The notes under the pieces: model-generated
What the model saw: only the letters and a program-made list of their open reading frames with translations
What the model was told of the DNA's origin: nothing
Database searches by the model: none
Assembly (NCBI RefSeq): GCF_002163675.1
Contig: NZ_CP019334.1
Span: 3,639,501 to 3,703,500 of the forward strand
Direction of reading: 5' to 3'
DNA: 64,000 nucleotides
From: Polaribacter sp. SA4-12
Lineage (GTDB): Bacteria > Bacteroidota > Bacteroidia > Flavobacteriales > Flavobacteriaceae
Made by a program: the position numbers and the translations under genes
Part shown: piece by piece, positions 45,946 through 55,824 of the stretch
How positions within the stretch are numbered: position 1 is the stretch's first letter
Layout of the letters: every line of letters begins with the position of its first letter

Positions 45946-48624
45946 TTATTTTACATTGATTATTTGTTTAAGTCGAATATCTTCACTTGACCCTCCAATT
46001 TGAATCTCGAACTCACCAGATTCTACCATATATTTTTGAAGCATAGCATCGTAGTAACGCATATCCTCTATTGGATCTAAAACAAATTCAAGCGTTTTAG
46101 CCTCTCCTTTTTTCAGTGCAATACGTTCAAATTTACGAAGCTGCTTCATTGGCATCCACTTGTCAGATTTAAGGTCTTTTACATAAAGCTGAACTACTTC
46201 ATCTCCATCAAATTTTCCAGCATTTTTAATATTTACCGAAACCTTTATTTTATCTTCACTACTAATTTGAGTCTTATTAATCTCTAGATTTGAATACTCG
46301 AATTTGGTATATGATAAACCATGTCCGAAGGGGTAAAGGGGGGCTTCTTTAAAGTATCGGTAGGTAAATCCTTTACCAGCCCTCATATTATAATCGCTGA
46401 AATCTGGTAAATCGTTTGTTGACTTATAAAAGGTAACTGGCAGTCTTCCTGCAGGATTATAGTCGCCAAATAAAACATCGGCAACTGCATCTCCTCCTCG
46501 TTGACCTGGATACCAACTCATTAGAATTGCTTCTAATTCATTTTCTAATCCATCAAGTGAAATTGCACTTCCTCCCATTAAAACTAGTACAACCGGAGTA
46601 CCTGTCTTTAGCATAGCTTTCAAGGTTCTTCTTTGTATTTCTGGTAATTCAATTTTTGTACGATCACCTCGATAAAATCCGTCAGCTTTCACATTCTCAG
46701 ACATTTCTTCACCTTCCCAATCGGCATTTAAACCACCAACGAATACTGCAATATCTGCTTTTTTAACATCAGATATTATTTTTGCAATTTCTTCATTCAA
46801 CACTTCATCGTTTTTAGGAACCTCCCAACGAACAGTGATAGCTGCATTTCTTAAAACATTGTAATATTCAACTTTTATATCGTATGATTTACCGCCTTTC
46901 AAATCTATTTTTCCTTGAACGGTTTTAAAATTTTGATGAACGCTCCAGTTGTCTGCAATAAGTTTATTGTTGATATATAACCTGCTTCCATCCATTGATT
47001 CTAAATCAAAAGTATATGTACCCGTCTTTGGCGCTAATAATTGCCCAGTCCATTTTGCAGAAAAAGAATTAGATTGGATTATTTGCTCTTTAGGAACCAA
47101 ACCCTTACCTACCAAAGTAGTATTAGGAGAATGTTGCCACCATAAAAAATCAATTTTATGATCAACACGTGAATAAATAGGTTCACCTTCCAAATCTTTG
47201 TTATTATAGAAACGACCAAATAAACCAAGTTGTTTTTTTCCATTACGATCAACATGATGTAAGAATCGAGGTTCTATAGTTCTATTTTCCCTTACTACTA
47301 GCGGACTAGCTTTAGCATATGTGACCTCTGTAGTAAGCCCAACTTTATTTTTAATTCCCTTTAGAATAGTAACTGGGGCAGATGCATCTCCGTGATAGTT
47401 TGCTCTAAGCGCTACAAGGTTGTCTGCATTTGGACCAACTACGGCAATTCTCTTAATTTTATTCTTATTTAAGGGAAGAATTCCGTTATTTTTTAAAAGC
47501 GTCATTGATTTTTGAGCCATTATTAATGCCATTTCATCATGTAATTTGCTATTGTTTACTTCTATCGGAATTTTAGCGTAAGGAACCATTTCTACAGGAT
47601 CGAACATACCTAGCTTCATTCTTGCTAACATCAACCTGTAAACAGCAAGGTCTATTTCTCCTTCATCTATTAAACCTAGTTTAATGGCTTCTTTCAAATG
47701 ATTTTGATAAACATCACCACAGTTAAGATCACAACCTTTCCTTATTCCTATAGCTGCTGACTCTGCAGCTGAATTCGATATTTTATGGTTTGCATGTATA
47801 TCATTGATAGCACCACAGTCAGAAACAACATAGCCATCAAAGTCCCATTTATTTCGAAGAATATCTTGTAAAAGTAACCAGCTTGCGCTGGCAGATTCTC
47901 CATCTACACGGTTATAAGCACCCATAATAGAATAGGTTTTGGCATCTACCATTAGATCTTTAAATGCTGGTAAATATGTTTCCCATAAGTCTCTAGTATT
48001 TGGTACTGCATTAAAAGTATGTCTTTGGGATTCAGGTCCATTATGAACAGCAAAGTGTTTAGCTGTAGCTACTAATTTTAAATATTTTGGGTGGTTACCT
48101 TGTAAGCCTTTTACAAATTGTATTCCCATTTGTCCAGTAAGATATGGGTCTTCACCATAAGTCTCATGTCCACGTCCCCAGCGAGGGTCACGAAAAATAT
48201 TAATATTAGGAGACCAGAATGTTAAACCTGTATATCTTCCATGCCAATTTTTACGAATTGCTTCGTTATGTTTTGCTCTTGCTTCGTCACTGATTATGTC
48301 AGCAACTTTTTTCATCATTGCAGTATCAAAAGTTGCTGCCATACCAATAGCTTGTGGAAATACAGTGGCTGTTCCTGCTCGCGCAACACCATGTAAACAT
48401 TCGTTCCACCAATTGTATTCAGGAATGTTTAATCTTTTGATTGCCGGAGACCGATCCCCTAATTGAGAAATTTTTTCATCCAAAGTCATTTGATTGACAA
48501 TGTCTCGAGTTCGGGTTTCAAAATCAAGAGATAGATCTTTATATTTTGGAGTTATTTTTGGATTTGATTGCCCAAAAACATTGATTACCGATATAATTAA
48601 AATAATTAATATTTTTGTTTTCAT
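45946..48624 (-). CDS. GH3 glycosidase with PA14 insertion
   Basis: An 892-residue exported enzyme (signal peptide ending VFGQS). The GH3 barrel has the nucleophile Asp269 in YVVSDCGAI and the motif AKHFAVHNGPE. The second domain is split by a PA14 domain (about 465-600, TGQLLAPKTGTYTFDLES, VEYYNVLRNAAITVRWEV), and a fibronectin-III-like domain ends the protein. This architecture is common in beta-glucosidase/beta-xylosidase types of Bacteroidota. With GH120, GH43 and GH31 upstream in the same operon, beta-xylosidase or beta-glucosidase action on a xylose-rich glycan is possible. It is the last gene of the region 4 operon. Confidence 0.9.
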   Translation of the reverse strand: MKTKILIILIISVINVFGQSNPKITPKYKDLSLDFETRTRDIVNQMTLDEKISQLGDRSPAIKRLNIPEYNWWNECLHGVARAGTATVFPQAIGMAATFDTAMMKKVADIISDEARAKHNEAIRKNWHGRYTGLTFWSPNINIFRDPRWGRGHETYGEDPYLTGQMGIQFVKGLQGNHPKYLKLVATAKHFAVHNGPESQRHTFNAVPNTRDLWETYLPAFKDLMVDAKTYSIMGAYNRVDGESASASWLLLQDILRNKWDFDGYVVSDCGAINDIHANHKISNSAAESAAIGIRKGCDLNCGDVYQNHLKEAIKLGLIDEGEIDLAVYRLMLARMKLGMFDPVEMVPYAKIPIEVNNSKLHDEMALIMAQKSMTLLKNNGILPLNKNKIKRIAVVGPNADNLVALRANYHGDASAPVTILKGIKNKVGLTTEVTYAKASPLVVRENRTIEPRFLHHVDRNGKKQLGLFGRFYNNKDLEGEPIYSRVDHKIDFLWWQHSPNTTLVGKGLVPKEQIIQSNSFSAKWTGQLLAPKTGTYTFDLESMDGSRLYINNKLIADNWSVHQNFKTVQGKIDLKGGKSYDIKVEYYNVLRNAAITVRWEVPKNDEVLNEEIAKIISDVKKADIAVFVGGLNADWEGEEMSENVKADGFYRGDRTKIELPEIQRRTLKAMLKTGTPVVLVLMGGSAISLDGLENELEAILMSWYPGQRGGDAVADVLFGDYNPAGRLPVTFYKSTNDLPDFSDYNMRAGKGFTYRYFKEAPLYPFGHGLSYTKFEYSNLEINKTQISSEDKIKVSVNIKNAGKFDGDEVVQLYVKDLKSDKWMPMKQLRKFERIALKKGEAKTLEFVLDPIEDMRYYDAMLQKYMVESGEFEIQIGGSSEDIRLKQIINVK

Positions 48625-48671
48625 ATTTTTGTTTTTATTATTAGTGTTTAATGATTTTATCTACTGTATTT

Positions 48672-50177
48672 TTAAAATCGCTCAATTTTTAATACATAAG
48701 CATATTCACATGGTTTCTGTTTTGGTAACTGAACCACCAATGCATCAGGTGTGTGTGCCCAACTCAAGGTTTCTTTACTACCAATCAAACTTATACTTTT
48801 TATGGTGTTGGGATATAGTTTCCCATTTGATCCTAATGTTTTTATTGCTACACTTTCTCCTGGCCATTCCATGCATATAGCATATAGTATTTTTCCATTT
48901 TGTGTAAAACGGAAATCCTCTGAAGTATATTTAGGAATAAATTTACCCGAATGTTTACCTTGTGCATGGTGCCCTGTAAGTGTTAACTCGGTAGGTCCTT
49001 CACCATAGTATATCCAAGGTATTGTATTGTATATTGCTTGGCCATTAATTTTTAACCATGTACCTATAGCATAAAGTTCTTTTTTTACACTATCGGAGAA
49101 TGAACCATCAGCCATCGGCGGTACGTTTAATAGGATTCTACCATTTTTACTAGTTATATCCACCAACATATCTATTAAGGTACCCGCATCTTTTATCGGG
49201 TTTTTTGGATTGTAAAACCATGTAGCAGTCCAATCAACATGATGTGACATATCAATGTCTGCTATCCACGGATCGTATTGTAGCCCTTTCAAATTTCCAT
49301 TTTCAATGTCACGCATACCAATTCCTGCTGGAATATCGTGTGATTTATAAATTACTTCGACTTCTTTCCCCCAGTCTATTCCCTTATTAAAATAATAACT
49401 AATTAGTTTTTGTTGATAATACTCTGGTACACCTCTGTGCACATTACTTTGGTCAGACAACAACCGCCCTTTATACATTTCTTTTTTCAATTCTTTGTCA
49501 ACCGTACCACCAAAGCCTGTATCAAACCAAACCATATCTGGTTGATATTTACCAATTGCTTCTGAAATTCGGTCATACCATCCATCAAAAATTACTGAGG
49601 CAATCCGTCCATTATTCGATGTTGCATAAGCTGAGTTATCATTATAGGGATTGAGATAAGTTGAATCTTTCTTTGAAAGAGGCCCCCACATTCTACTCCA
49701 AAAATCACCTGTATGAAATGAAGATATTACCGGCATGTTTCTTTTTCGAAGTTCAGTTGCTAAACTTCCATAAATATCTACTTTAGGTCCTTTGTTTACC
49801 GAATTCCAATCGGTTAAGTCGCTATCCCAATTTAATAAACCGCTTCCGTGCCAAGCCACAGGTCCACCAAATTGAGCGCCAGCATTTTCCATTAAATCTA
49901 CCCAGACTTTTGCATCAAATTTTTCTCCAGTCCAATACTCAATGGCATCAAGATTGTTTAGCTTTTTATCCTCTAGTTCACATGCAACAGTTTGTGGTCC
50001 CCAATGAAAATACATCCCGAATTTCATGCCATCAAGCCACTCTGGAGTATTGTGCTTTCTTAATGATGACCAGTTTGGCTCATATTTTTCTTGTTTATTA
50101 ACTGTTTGAACTGTAGAATTGCACCCAAAAACGGTTAGCAAAAACAGAAATGATACAATTTTGATTTTTATTCTCAT
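48672..50177 (-). CDS. GH29 lipoprotein, divergent fucosidase-like
   Basis: A 501-residue lipoprotein (lipobox FGCN, Cys19). The GH29 barrel is recognisable from FGMYFHWGPQTV, VNKGPKVDIYG and the nucleophile Asp219 in DMVWFDTGFG; ITSKNGRILLNVPPMADG follows. The normally conserved HHDGF segment reads AWHGSGLLNW, so substrate contacts at the -1 site have changed. Together with the other two GH29 proteins of the window this suggests distinct targets (L-fucose, L-galactose or others). Its start overlaps the GH31 stop by 4 bases. Confidence 0.87.
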   Translation of the reverse strand: MRIKIKIVSFLFLLTVFGCNSTVQTVNKQEKYEPNWSSLRKHNTPEWLDGMKFGMYFHWGPQTVACELEDKKLNNLDAIEYWTGEKFDAKVWVDLMENAGAQFGGPVAWHGSGLLNWDSDLTDWNSVNKGPKVDIYGSLATELRKRNMPVISSFHTGDFWSRMWGPLSKKDSTYLNPYNDNSAYATSNNGRIASVIFDGWYDRISEAIGKYQPDMVWFDTGFGGTVDKELKKEMYKGRLLSDQSNVHRGVPEYYQQKLISYYFNKGIDWGKEVEVIYKSHDIPAGIGMRDIENGNLKGLQYDPWIADIDMSHHVDWTATWFYNPKNPIKDAGTLIDMLVDITSKNGRILLNVPPMADGSFSDSVKKELYAIGTWLKINGQAIYNTIPWIYYGEGPTELTLTGHHAQGKHSGKFIPKYTSEDFRFTQNGKILYAICMEWPGESVAIKTLGSNGKLYPNTIKSISLIGSKETLSWAHTPDALVVQLPKQKPCEYAYVLKIERF

Positions 50178-52351
50178 ATTTTAGGATTAATATATTCAAC
50201 GTGTATGTCCATTAATCGTTCATATACCGGAAGGTCTTCAAGGGGAGCATCAACGGTGATCCATTCTCCACTAGAACGAATCAAATCTTTATTCCAGAAA
50301 CACTTCCACTCACCCTTTGGAAAGTAGATTTTTTTTGTCGTAGCTCCTTTATCAACAACGGGAGCAACTAAATACTTCGACCCAAACATGTATTGGTATT
50401 CACAATTAAAGCTTTCCGGTTCTTCAGGAAATTCAAGCATCATATGACGTACTAAAGGTGTTCCTGTTTCACGATAGTGTGCTAATGCCTCTTGTATATA
50501 AGGAACTAGTTTCATGTGTACTTCTGCATATCGTTTAAAGTACTGCGGTGTTTCATCATTAAACCATATATCTACCGATGTAGGATCATTAACCCATAGG
50601 TGATCTCGCATAATTAGTGTAAATGCAGCGAACTGTACCCAACGTTTCCAAAGTTCCATATCTGTAGAGCTAGATAGAATATCTGGAGCCCAGTTAGCGT
50701 ACCCAGAAAGACCACATGATATTCCGGATGTAATGACAGATGGATAGCCAAAAGTTTTATCCCAATTAGACAATTGATCCCCTCCCCATATTATTTTTGT
50801 GTAAGGCGCTGCGCCAATACTTCCTGACCTGCAAAATGTTGCTAACTTCGGGTCAATTTCTTTTGCCAGTAAATAACTTAGCTTATGATAAACTAAAGGG
50901 TACGAATTGTTATACTGATTTGCAGTTAAAGGCGTTTCTTGACCATAATCTATAGCTTTCCATTGTTGCTTTTTTCGATCGAAGCAGTAAGATAAATCGC
51001 CAAAATCTTCCATATATCCATCAAAACCATCTCTTTTAATTACATTACGCAGCATATTTTGCCATAGTTCGCCCATTAAGGGCAAATGGAAATTGTAGAG
51101 TCCATTGGTGTCGTGTGCGTATCTCGAATTTCGAATATTTTGAGGTGTAACAAGCAAAATACCTAAGGAATCTAGCGTTTTATAGGTAGGATTATCTGCA
51201 TCTGACTTAGGGAGTTTAACTTCTTGGTAAGGGTGTAAATAGGAAAGTACTTTATAACCTAAATTGTGTAACGAATCGGTCATTTTCCTTAAGTTCAAAT
51301 AGGGACCTGTTGTCCAATTTTCATAACCTTGTGAATTAGGAATATCTCCCATATCATAAACCCATATTGCTGTAGCTGGAATTTTCCAATCCAATAATCG
51401 ATTTGCTTTTGCATAAACAGAATCTTGACCATCTAACATACAAACCCAAACACCAACGGCCCAATCTTCTAAAGCAGGCTGTCTACCAACTAAAGAAGTG
51501 AATGTGTTAAGCGCACCTTTAGCAGTTCCTCGTTGAATAGTATAAAACTCCGTCTGATTGCTCTCTATACGTACACTAAAAGCATTGCCCTCTTTGGGAA
51601 AAGTCATAAATACAGATGCCGCATCATCAATAAGCCAAGCCTGACCTTGCGTATTTAAAAAATAAGATAGTTGTAAATAGGTCGGTTCATATTTATTATA
51701 ATGACCAGGCTCATGTGGGTTTCCCCATGGTGATATTTCCGTTCGTGGAGGGTCCCAATAATGATCGTTTGGTTGATTAGATATTGTTCGTCCGTTTAAT
51801 TTCGTACCTATATATCGTTCTCCTCCTCCATAAAAAGGACCTTCTGAATCTGATTTTATTATAATTGAATCAACAAGAGATTTGTTTATGGGTGTGATTT
51901 TCCATTTTAAATAATTTTTTTTTGGCTCTACTACTATATTGATATTATCATCTAGCGTCGAAAATTGAACCTTCTCACCGTGCTTTTCAAAATCCTTCAA
52001 TGCATCGATTACACTAGTAGTTCCGTTTGAATTGTAGATTAAAAATGAGTAACTAGATTTAGAATGGCTTACCTCACTTGAATAGGTAACTTGAATAGGT
52101 GAAAAGTTGACAGTTGTAGTACCTTCTGAAGTACTTATCGATATGCTTTTGTCCTTCAATTCCCAATTGACATCTGTGGTATCTGCAATTTGATGATTGG
52201 CAAATTTTAATGGACTAAAATAATCACTGTTTACTTGCTCATTTAATTCGTTGTAGAATTGTTTATTTACAGAATCAGATTTAATAGTAGCACTGCAAGC
52301 AATGACTATTAAACTAATAACATAGAGCACAAAAATCTTTAATTGGTTCAT
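50174..52351 (-). CDS. GH31 alpha-glycosidase, lipoprotein
   Basis: A 725-residue lipoprotein (lipobox VIACS, Cys19). The N-terminal beta-sandwich ends in GPFYGGGERYIG, and the barrel has nucleophile Asp449 (GYMEDFGD) and acid/base Asp525 (IWGGDQ). CRSGSIGAAPYTKIIWGGDQ puts it in the branch that includes alpha-galactosidases and sulfoquinovosidases rather than classical alpha-glucosidases. Activity cannot be set further by eye. It overlaps the GH29 gene by 4 bases and lies in the same operon. Confidence 0.88.
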   Translation of the reverse strand: MNQLKIFVLYVISLIVIACSATIKSDSVNKQFYNELNEQVNSDYFSPLKFANHQIADTTDVNWELKDKSISISTSEGTTTVNFSPIQVTYSSEVSHSKSSYSFLIYNSNGTTSVIDALKDFEKHGEKVQFSTLDDNINIVVEPKKNYLKWKITPINKSLVDSIIIKSDSEGPFYGGGERYIGTKLNGRTISNQPNDHYWDPPRTEISPWGNPHEPGHYNKYEPTYLQLSYFLNTQGQAWLIDDAASVFMTFPKEGNAFSVRIESNQTEFYTIQRGTAKGALNTFTSLVGRQPALEDWAVGVWVCMLDGQDSVYAKANRLLDWKIPATAIWVYDMGDIPNSQGYENWTTGPYLNLRKMTDSLHNLGYKVLSYLHPYQEVKLPKSDADNPTYKTLDSLGILLVTPQNIRNSRYAHDTNGLYNFHLPLMGELWQNMLRNVIKRDGFDGYMEDFGDLSYCFDRKKQQWKAIDYGQETPLTANQYNNSYPLVYHKLSYLLAKEIDPKLATFCRSGSIGAAPYTKIIWGGDQLSNWDKTFGYPSVITSGISCGLSGYANWAPDILSSSTDMELWKRWVQFAAFTLIMRDHLWVNDPTSVDIWFNDETPQYFKRYAEVHMKLVPYIQEALAHYRETGTPLVRHMMLEFPEEPESFNCEYQYMFGSKYLVAPVVDKGATTKKIYFPKGEWKCFWNKDLIRSSGEWITVDAPLEDLPVYERLMDIHVEYINPKI

Positions 52352-52446
52352 AATATTATATTAATGAAGTTGTTTGAAGTGCTAAAAAAACCATTAAGCC
52401 TTGTTATTTTTTGCAATGAAATTAGTAGCATAGCTAGTGTGAGATA

Positions 52447-53844
52447 TTACTTTCTTACCACAACGCTTTTTAGTTTTTTATAATTTAAATAAATCTCATT
52501 AGCCGCGTAATTTGGTACATCTTCAAGAACAATAGGAGGGCGCGCATCTTCGCCAGCCATTTTAATCTGAATATTATTCATGTATATACCATTCACATGT
52601 CGAACATAAATTCCTGATGCAGGAAGCGTGCCAATTAGCTTAAATTCTGGCCACCACCCATCAAGAACGTCTAAGGTGTATTCATTTATATTTTCTTTTT
52701 CGGCATCTTCCTTGGTTCCTCCGCCGGGTAAAATCATCTGAATATCGCTTAGCTGTATATCTGTAATGTAATGATTGGGCATTCCAGTAATGAAAATATT
52801 GGCATCTTTATCCAATTCACTATTGTCAATAATCATATTGTTAAAGTTGAAATGATGCATCGCTTTCATAGGAAACATTCCGTCAGGCGCATCGACACTG
52901 GCCTTTTGCTGGCAGAATGTCATAAATATAGGTCGCGGAACATTTTTCATAACGATGTTGGAGAACACCATATTTTTCAGTTCAGCACCTTCGTTCATCT
53001 GAATTTTAAAACCAGCATCGGTAATGTTTGTAAAGGTACAATTGGTAACAGAAATTGATTCGAAATCGCCAAGTGATAAAAGTCCAATGCGAAACGCAGA
53101 CCATTTTCCGGTAAAGGTACAGTTGCTGAAAACCATATTCTTACTTGGTTTATCTTTGGCTGAAGACGTTATTGCAACGGCATCGTCACTAGTATCAAAA
53201 TTACAGTTGGTAACTTGTACATTTGTACAGCCATCAAGCGCAATGGCTGCTCCGTTATGTTGCATTTGGGCTACAACATCCACTCCGGAGATGGTAATAT
53301 TATCGCAAAAAACCCAGTCGGTTGTCCACGAAGCTGGATTTATAAGGGTAACATCTTTTACATTAAAATTATTACAACGTAAAAAACGCATCAACATAGG
53401 TCTGCCAGTTCCGTTCTTAGGATGAAAATACTCTTCTAGCGCATTGCCGTCAATTGTGCCATGCCCCTCAATGGTTATGTTTTCAGCATCTTCAGCATAA
53501 ATCAAACAACGACTCATGTGCTTTTCTAACTTATACCTCGTTTTATATGTGTCCGTAGTATACAGATCATAATCTAAGGTGCTTTTTAAAGTCGCATTTT
53601 TTTCAAGATATAAGGTCACATTACTCTTAAGGTATATTGTGCCAATTATATATGTTTTAGCTGAAGGAACAACGACACGACCACCACCATAAAAAGTACA
53701 AGCATCTATAGCTTTTTGAACAGCTTGAGTACACAAAGTTTCTCCATCTCCAATAGCACCATAATCTTCAATATTAAAGTCTTTTGAGTAACTTGTTGAA
53801 ACTATGGTCAGTGTTATTAATAAAGTTGTTAATATTATTTTCAT
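52447..53844 (-). CDS. GH28-like parallel beta-helix glycosidase with altered active site
   Basis: A 465-residue protein with a signal peptide ending SYSK and the pectinase-type start NIEDYGAIGDGETLCTQAVQ. The family's Asp pair is present (TSDDAVAI, Asp220-Asp221), but the first catalytic Asp of NTD is absent (HNGAAIALDG), the GHG histidine is not seen, and the RIK motif reads FRIG. It is therefore unlikely to be a true polygalacturonase. It may cleave another glycan with a changed mechanism, or bind one. Its DNA is visibly richer in G+C than region 1. Confidence 0.8.
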   Translation of the reverse strand: MKIILTTLLITLTIVSTSYSKDFNIEDYGAIGDGETLCTQAVQKAIDACTFYGGGRVVVPSAKTYIIGTIYLKSNVTLYLEKNATLKSTLDYDLYTTDTYKTRYKLEKHMSRCLIYAEDAENITIEGHGTIDGNALEEYFHPKNGTGRPMLMRFLRCNNFNVKDVTLINPASWTTDWVFCDNITISGVDVVAQMQHNGAAIALDGCTNVQVTNCNFDTSDDAVAITSSAKDKPSKNMVFSNCTFTGKWSAFRIGLLSLGDFESISVTNCTFTNITDAGFKIQMNEGAELKNMVFSNIVMKNVPRPIFMTFCQQKASVDAPDGMFPMKAMHHFNFNNMIIDNSELDKDANIFITGMPNHYITDIQLSDIQMILPGGGTKEDAEKENINEYTLDVLDGWWPEFKLIGTLPASGIYVRHVNGIYMNNIQIKMAGEDARPPIVLEDVPNYAANEIYLNYKKLKSVVVRK

Positions 53845-53984
53845 AATTGAATTGGTTTCGTTTTAATATCCTTTTGTTTTGTCCTATTTTTTTCTGTTTC
53901 TACTTTAATTCGAAACTACGTTTTATGGCAGTATTCATTTTGCAGTTTTTTCAGAAATTTTATATCTCTGTATTAAACCAGTTT

Positions 53985-55766
53985 TTATAATTTTTCAATA
54001 TATACATAGTAAGCAGGGTGTACTCTGCCTTCACTATCTATCAATTGAGCCTCCATATTATATTTACCCGACGACATGTCTATGGTATAGGTAACTTCCT
54101 CCGCATCGGCTTCAATTTTTTTTGTTTCATAGTTTCTGCCCAGATAAAGATAAGTTTGTACAAAATCGGATTTTGTACTTGCCGGCACATAGCGTGCTAG
54201 ACGTCTTGGGCGGGGACCTTCGGGGAAGGTATCATTAATGGCCAATCCAGACTCCCTTGGGAAGCGACGCAAACTAATTTTATACTTTCCATCCTGCACA
54301 AATTCAATTTTCCAGTGGCCTGAAGCCTGAGTTGCTTCAATAGCCCCATGTTGATGCCAGGCCCAGCCTAATTTTCCGGTTATCATATCGTGCGACATAA
54401 TACGTGCCGGATTCTCGTATTTAGTACCCACTTTAATATATGCATATCTCTCATTAACACCCTCATCCATGAATGATTGCCACCAATTCTCATAACCCTC
54501 ACTTAGTTTTGCTGCTACTTCGGGGTATTGTTCTATAACATTTGTTTTTTGTTTTAGATCTTTGGTCACATTATACAACTCTTTCCCATTAATCAACCGC
54601 CAATCCATATCCATCACTGAATAATCTTTATATTTTACCAGGTTTATTTCGCGCTGTGTATCAACATACAATATCCTGTTTTCCCATTTAGTATTACCTC
54701 CTTTTAATAATGGTACAATGCTTTTACCATCGAGTGGTTTTACCTGTGTATGCTCCAAATCAAGCAAATCAACAAAAGTTGGTAAAATGTCGTAGTGTGC
54801 TGTCAACTCGTTAATGTCTTTACCGCCAGTTAAATTTCCATTAGGCCAACTAATATAAAATGGTACACGGTGACCTCCTTCTGTAACATAGCCTTTACCA
54901 CCTGTCATACCAGCATCATAAACATGCTGCCCTCCAGCCGACCCGTTATCAGTCATGAAAATTAAAATGGTATTCTCGAGAAGCCCTAGCTTCTTTAGTT
55001 TACTTTGTAGCAATTTAAAATTATCATCTATGTTGGTTATCATACCATAAAAACGTTGATATTGCTCCGATAGCTTGTCATTATCACTATACATATCCAT
55101 GTATTCCTCAGGGCAATTAAAAGGTCCATGTGGGGCATTAGTTGAAATGTAGCAGAAGAATGGATTGTCTTTGTTGGTATCAATAAAATTAAGTGCTTCA
55201 GAAAAGAAAATATCAGTACAATATCCATCGTATTTTGTTGGAACACCATTTTTCCAGTAGGTATCATTAAAATAGTCGTTAGCCCAGTAATCGGGTCCTT
55301 GAGACACTCCTCCTCCGCCATGACGTACTACTTCTTGAAAGCCTTTATCCATAGGTCTATAAGGATAATTATCCCCCAAATGCCACTTTCCAAACATACC
55401 GTTAACATAGCCATTGTTTGCTAAAACTTGAGGTAACATTACCTCATCCTCAAATACAATAGACCTACCGGCAATTGTATGATACGCATTAATTCGGTTG
55501 GTGTGCCTTCCGGTCATTAAAGATGCTCGTGTTGGTGCGCATGTTGTGGACACATGAAAATTAGTAAAGCGTATTGCTTCTGCATGGAAAGCATCCAAAG
55601 TTGGTGTTTTTATGTATGGGTTTCCTTCGCAGGCCAGATCATTTTTACCCTGATCATCTGTAATGACAATGATAATATTGGGTTTTTTCTTGGGGTTGTT
55701 TTGACTCCAAACATGCACTGATGTAAGTAATAGCAAACCAATAATAACTCCTACTTTTATTTTCAT
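53985..55766 (-). CDS. Formylglycine-dependent sulfatase (S1 family)
   Basis: A 593-residue exported sulfatase (signal peptide ending VWSQ). It has IIIVITDDQGKND, the formylglycine motif CAPTR at Cys76 followed by ASLMTGR, and FMTDNGSAGG. The C-terminal beta-sandwich (about 460-593) matches that of the sulfatase at 13514-15328, so the two are close relatives although they lie in different loci. This suggests that a similarly placed sulfate on a related sugar is removed in both pathways. Extracellular or periplasmic location is expected. Confidence 0.92.
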   Translation of the reverse strand: MKIKVGVIIGLLLLTSVHVWSQNNPKKKPNIIIVITDDQGKNDLACEGNPYIKTPTLDAFHAEAIRFTNFHVSTTCAPTRASLMTGRHTNRINAYHTIAGRSIVFEDEVMLPQVLANNGYVNGMFGKWHLGDNYPYRPMDKGFQEVVRHGGGGVSQGPDYWANDYFNDTYWKNGVPTKYDGYCTDIFFSEALNFIDTNKDNPFFCYISTNAPHGPFNCPEEYMDMYSDNDKLSEQYQRFYGMITNIDDNFKLLQSKLKKLGLLENTILIFMTDNGSAGGQHVYDAGMTGGKGYVTEGGHRVPFYISWPNGNLTGGKDINELTAHYDILPTFVDLLDLEHTQVKPLDGKSIVPLLKGGNTKWENRILYVDTQREINLVKYKDYSVMDMDWRLINGKELYNVTKDLKQKTNVIEQYPEVAAKLSEGYENWWQSFMDEGVNERYAYIKVGTKYENPARIMSHDMITGKLGWAWHQHGAIEATQASGHWKIEFVQDGKYKISLRRFPRESGLAINDTFPEGPRPRRLARYVPASTKSDFVQTYLYLGRNYETKKIEADAEEVTYTIDMSSGKYNMEAQLIDSEGRVHPAYYVYIEKL

Positions 55767-55824
55767 AGCTTCTATTTTATTTAATCTATTTTTATGTGAA
55801 CCCTTAAGTGTTATTTAGTTATGA

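Noticed and set aside
53024..53425. Plus-strand open frame of 133 codons opposite the GH28-like gene
   Set aside because: It is antisense to a gene with clear family motifs and shows no recognisable domain.
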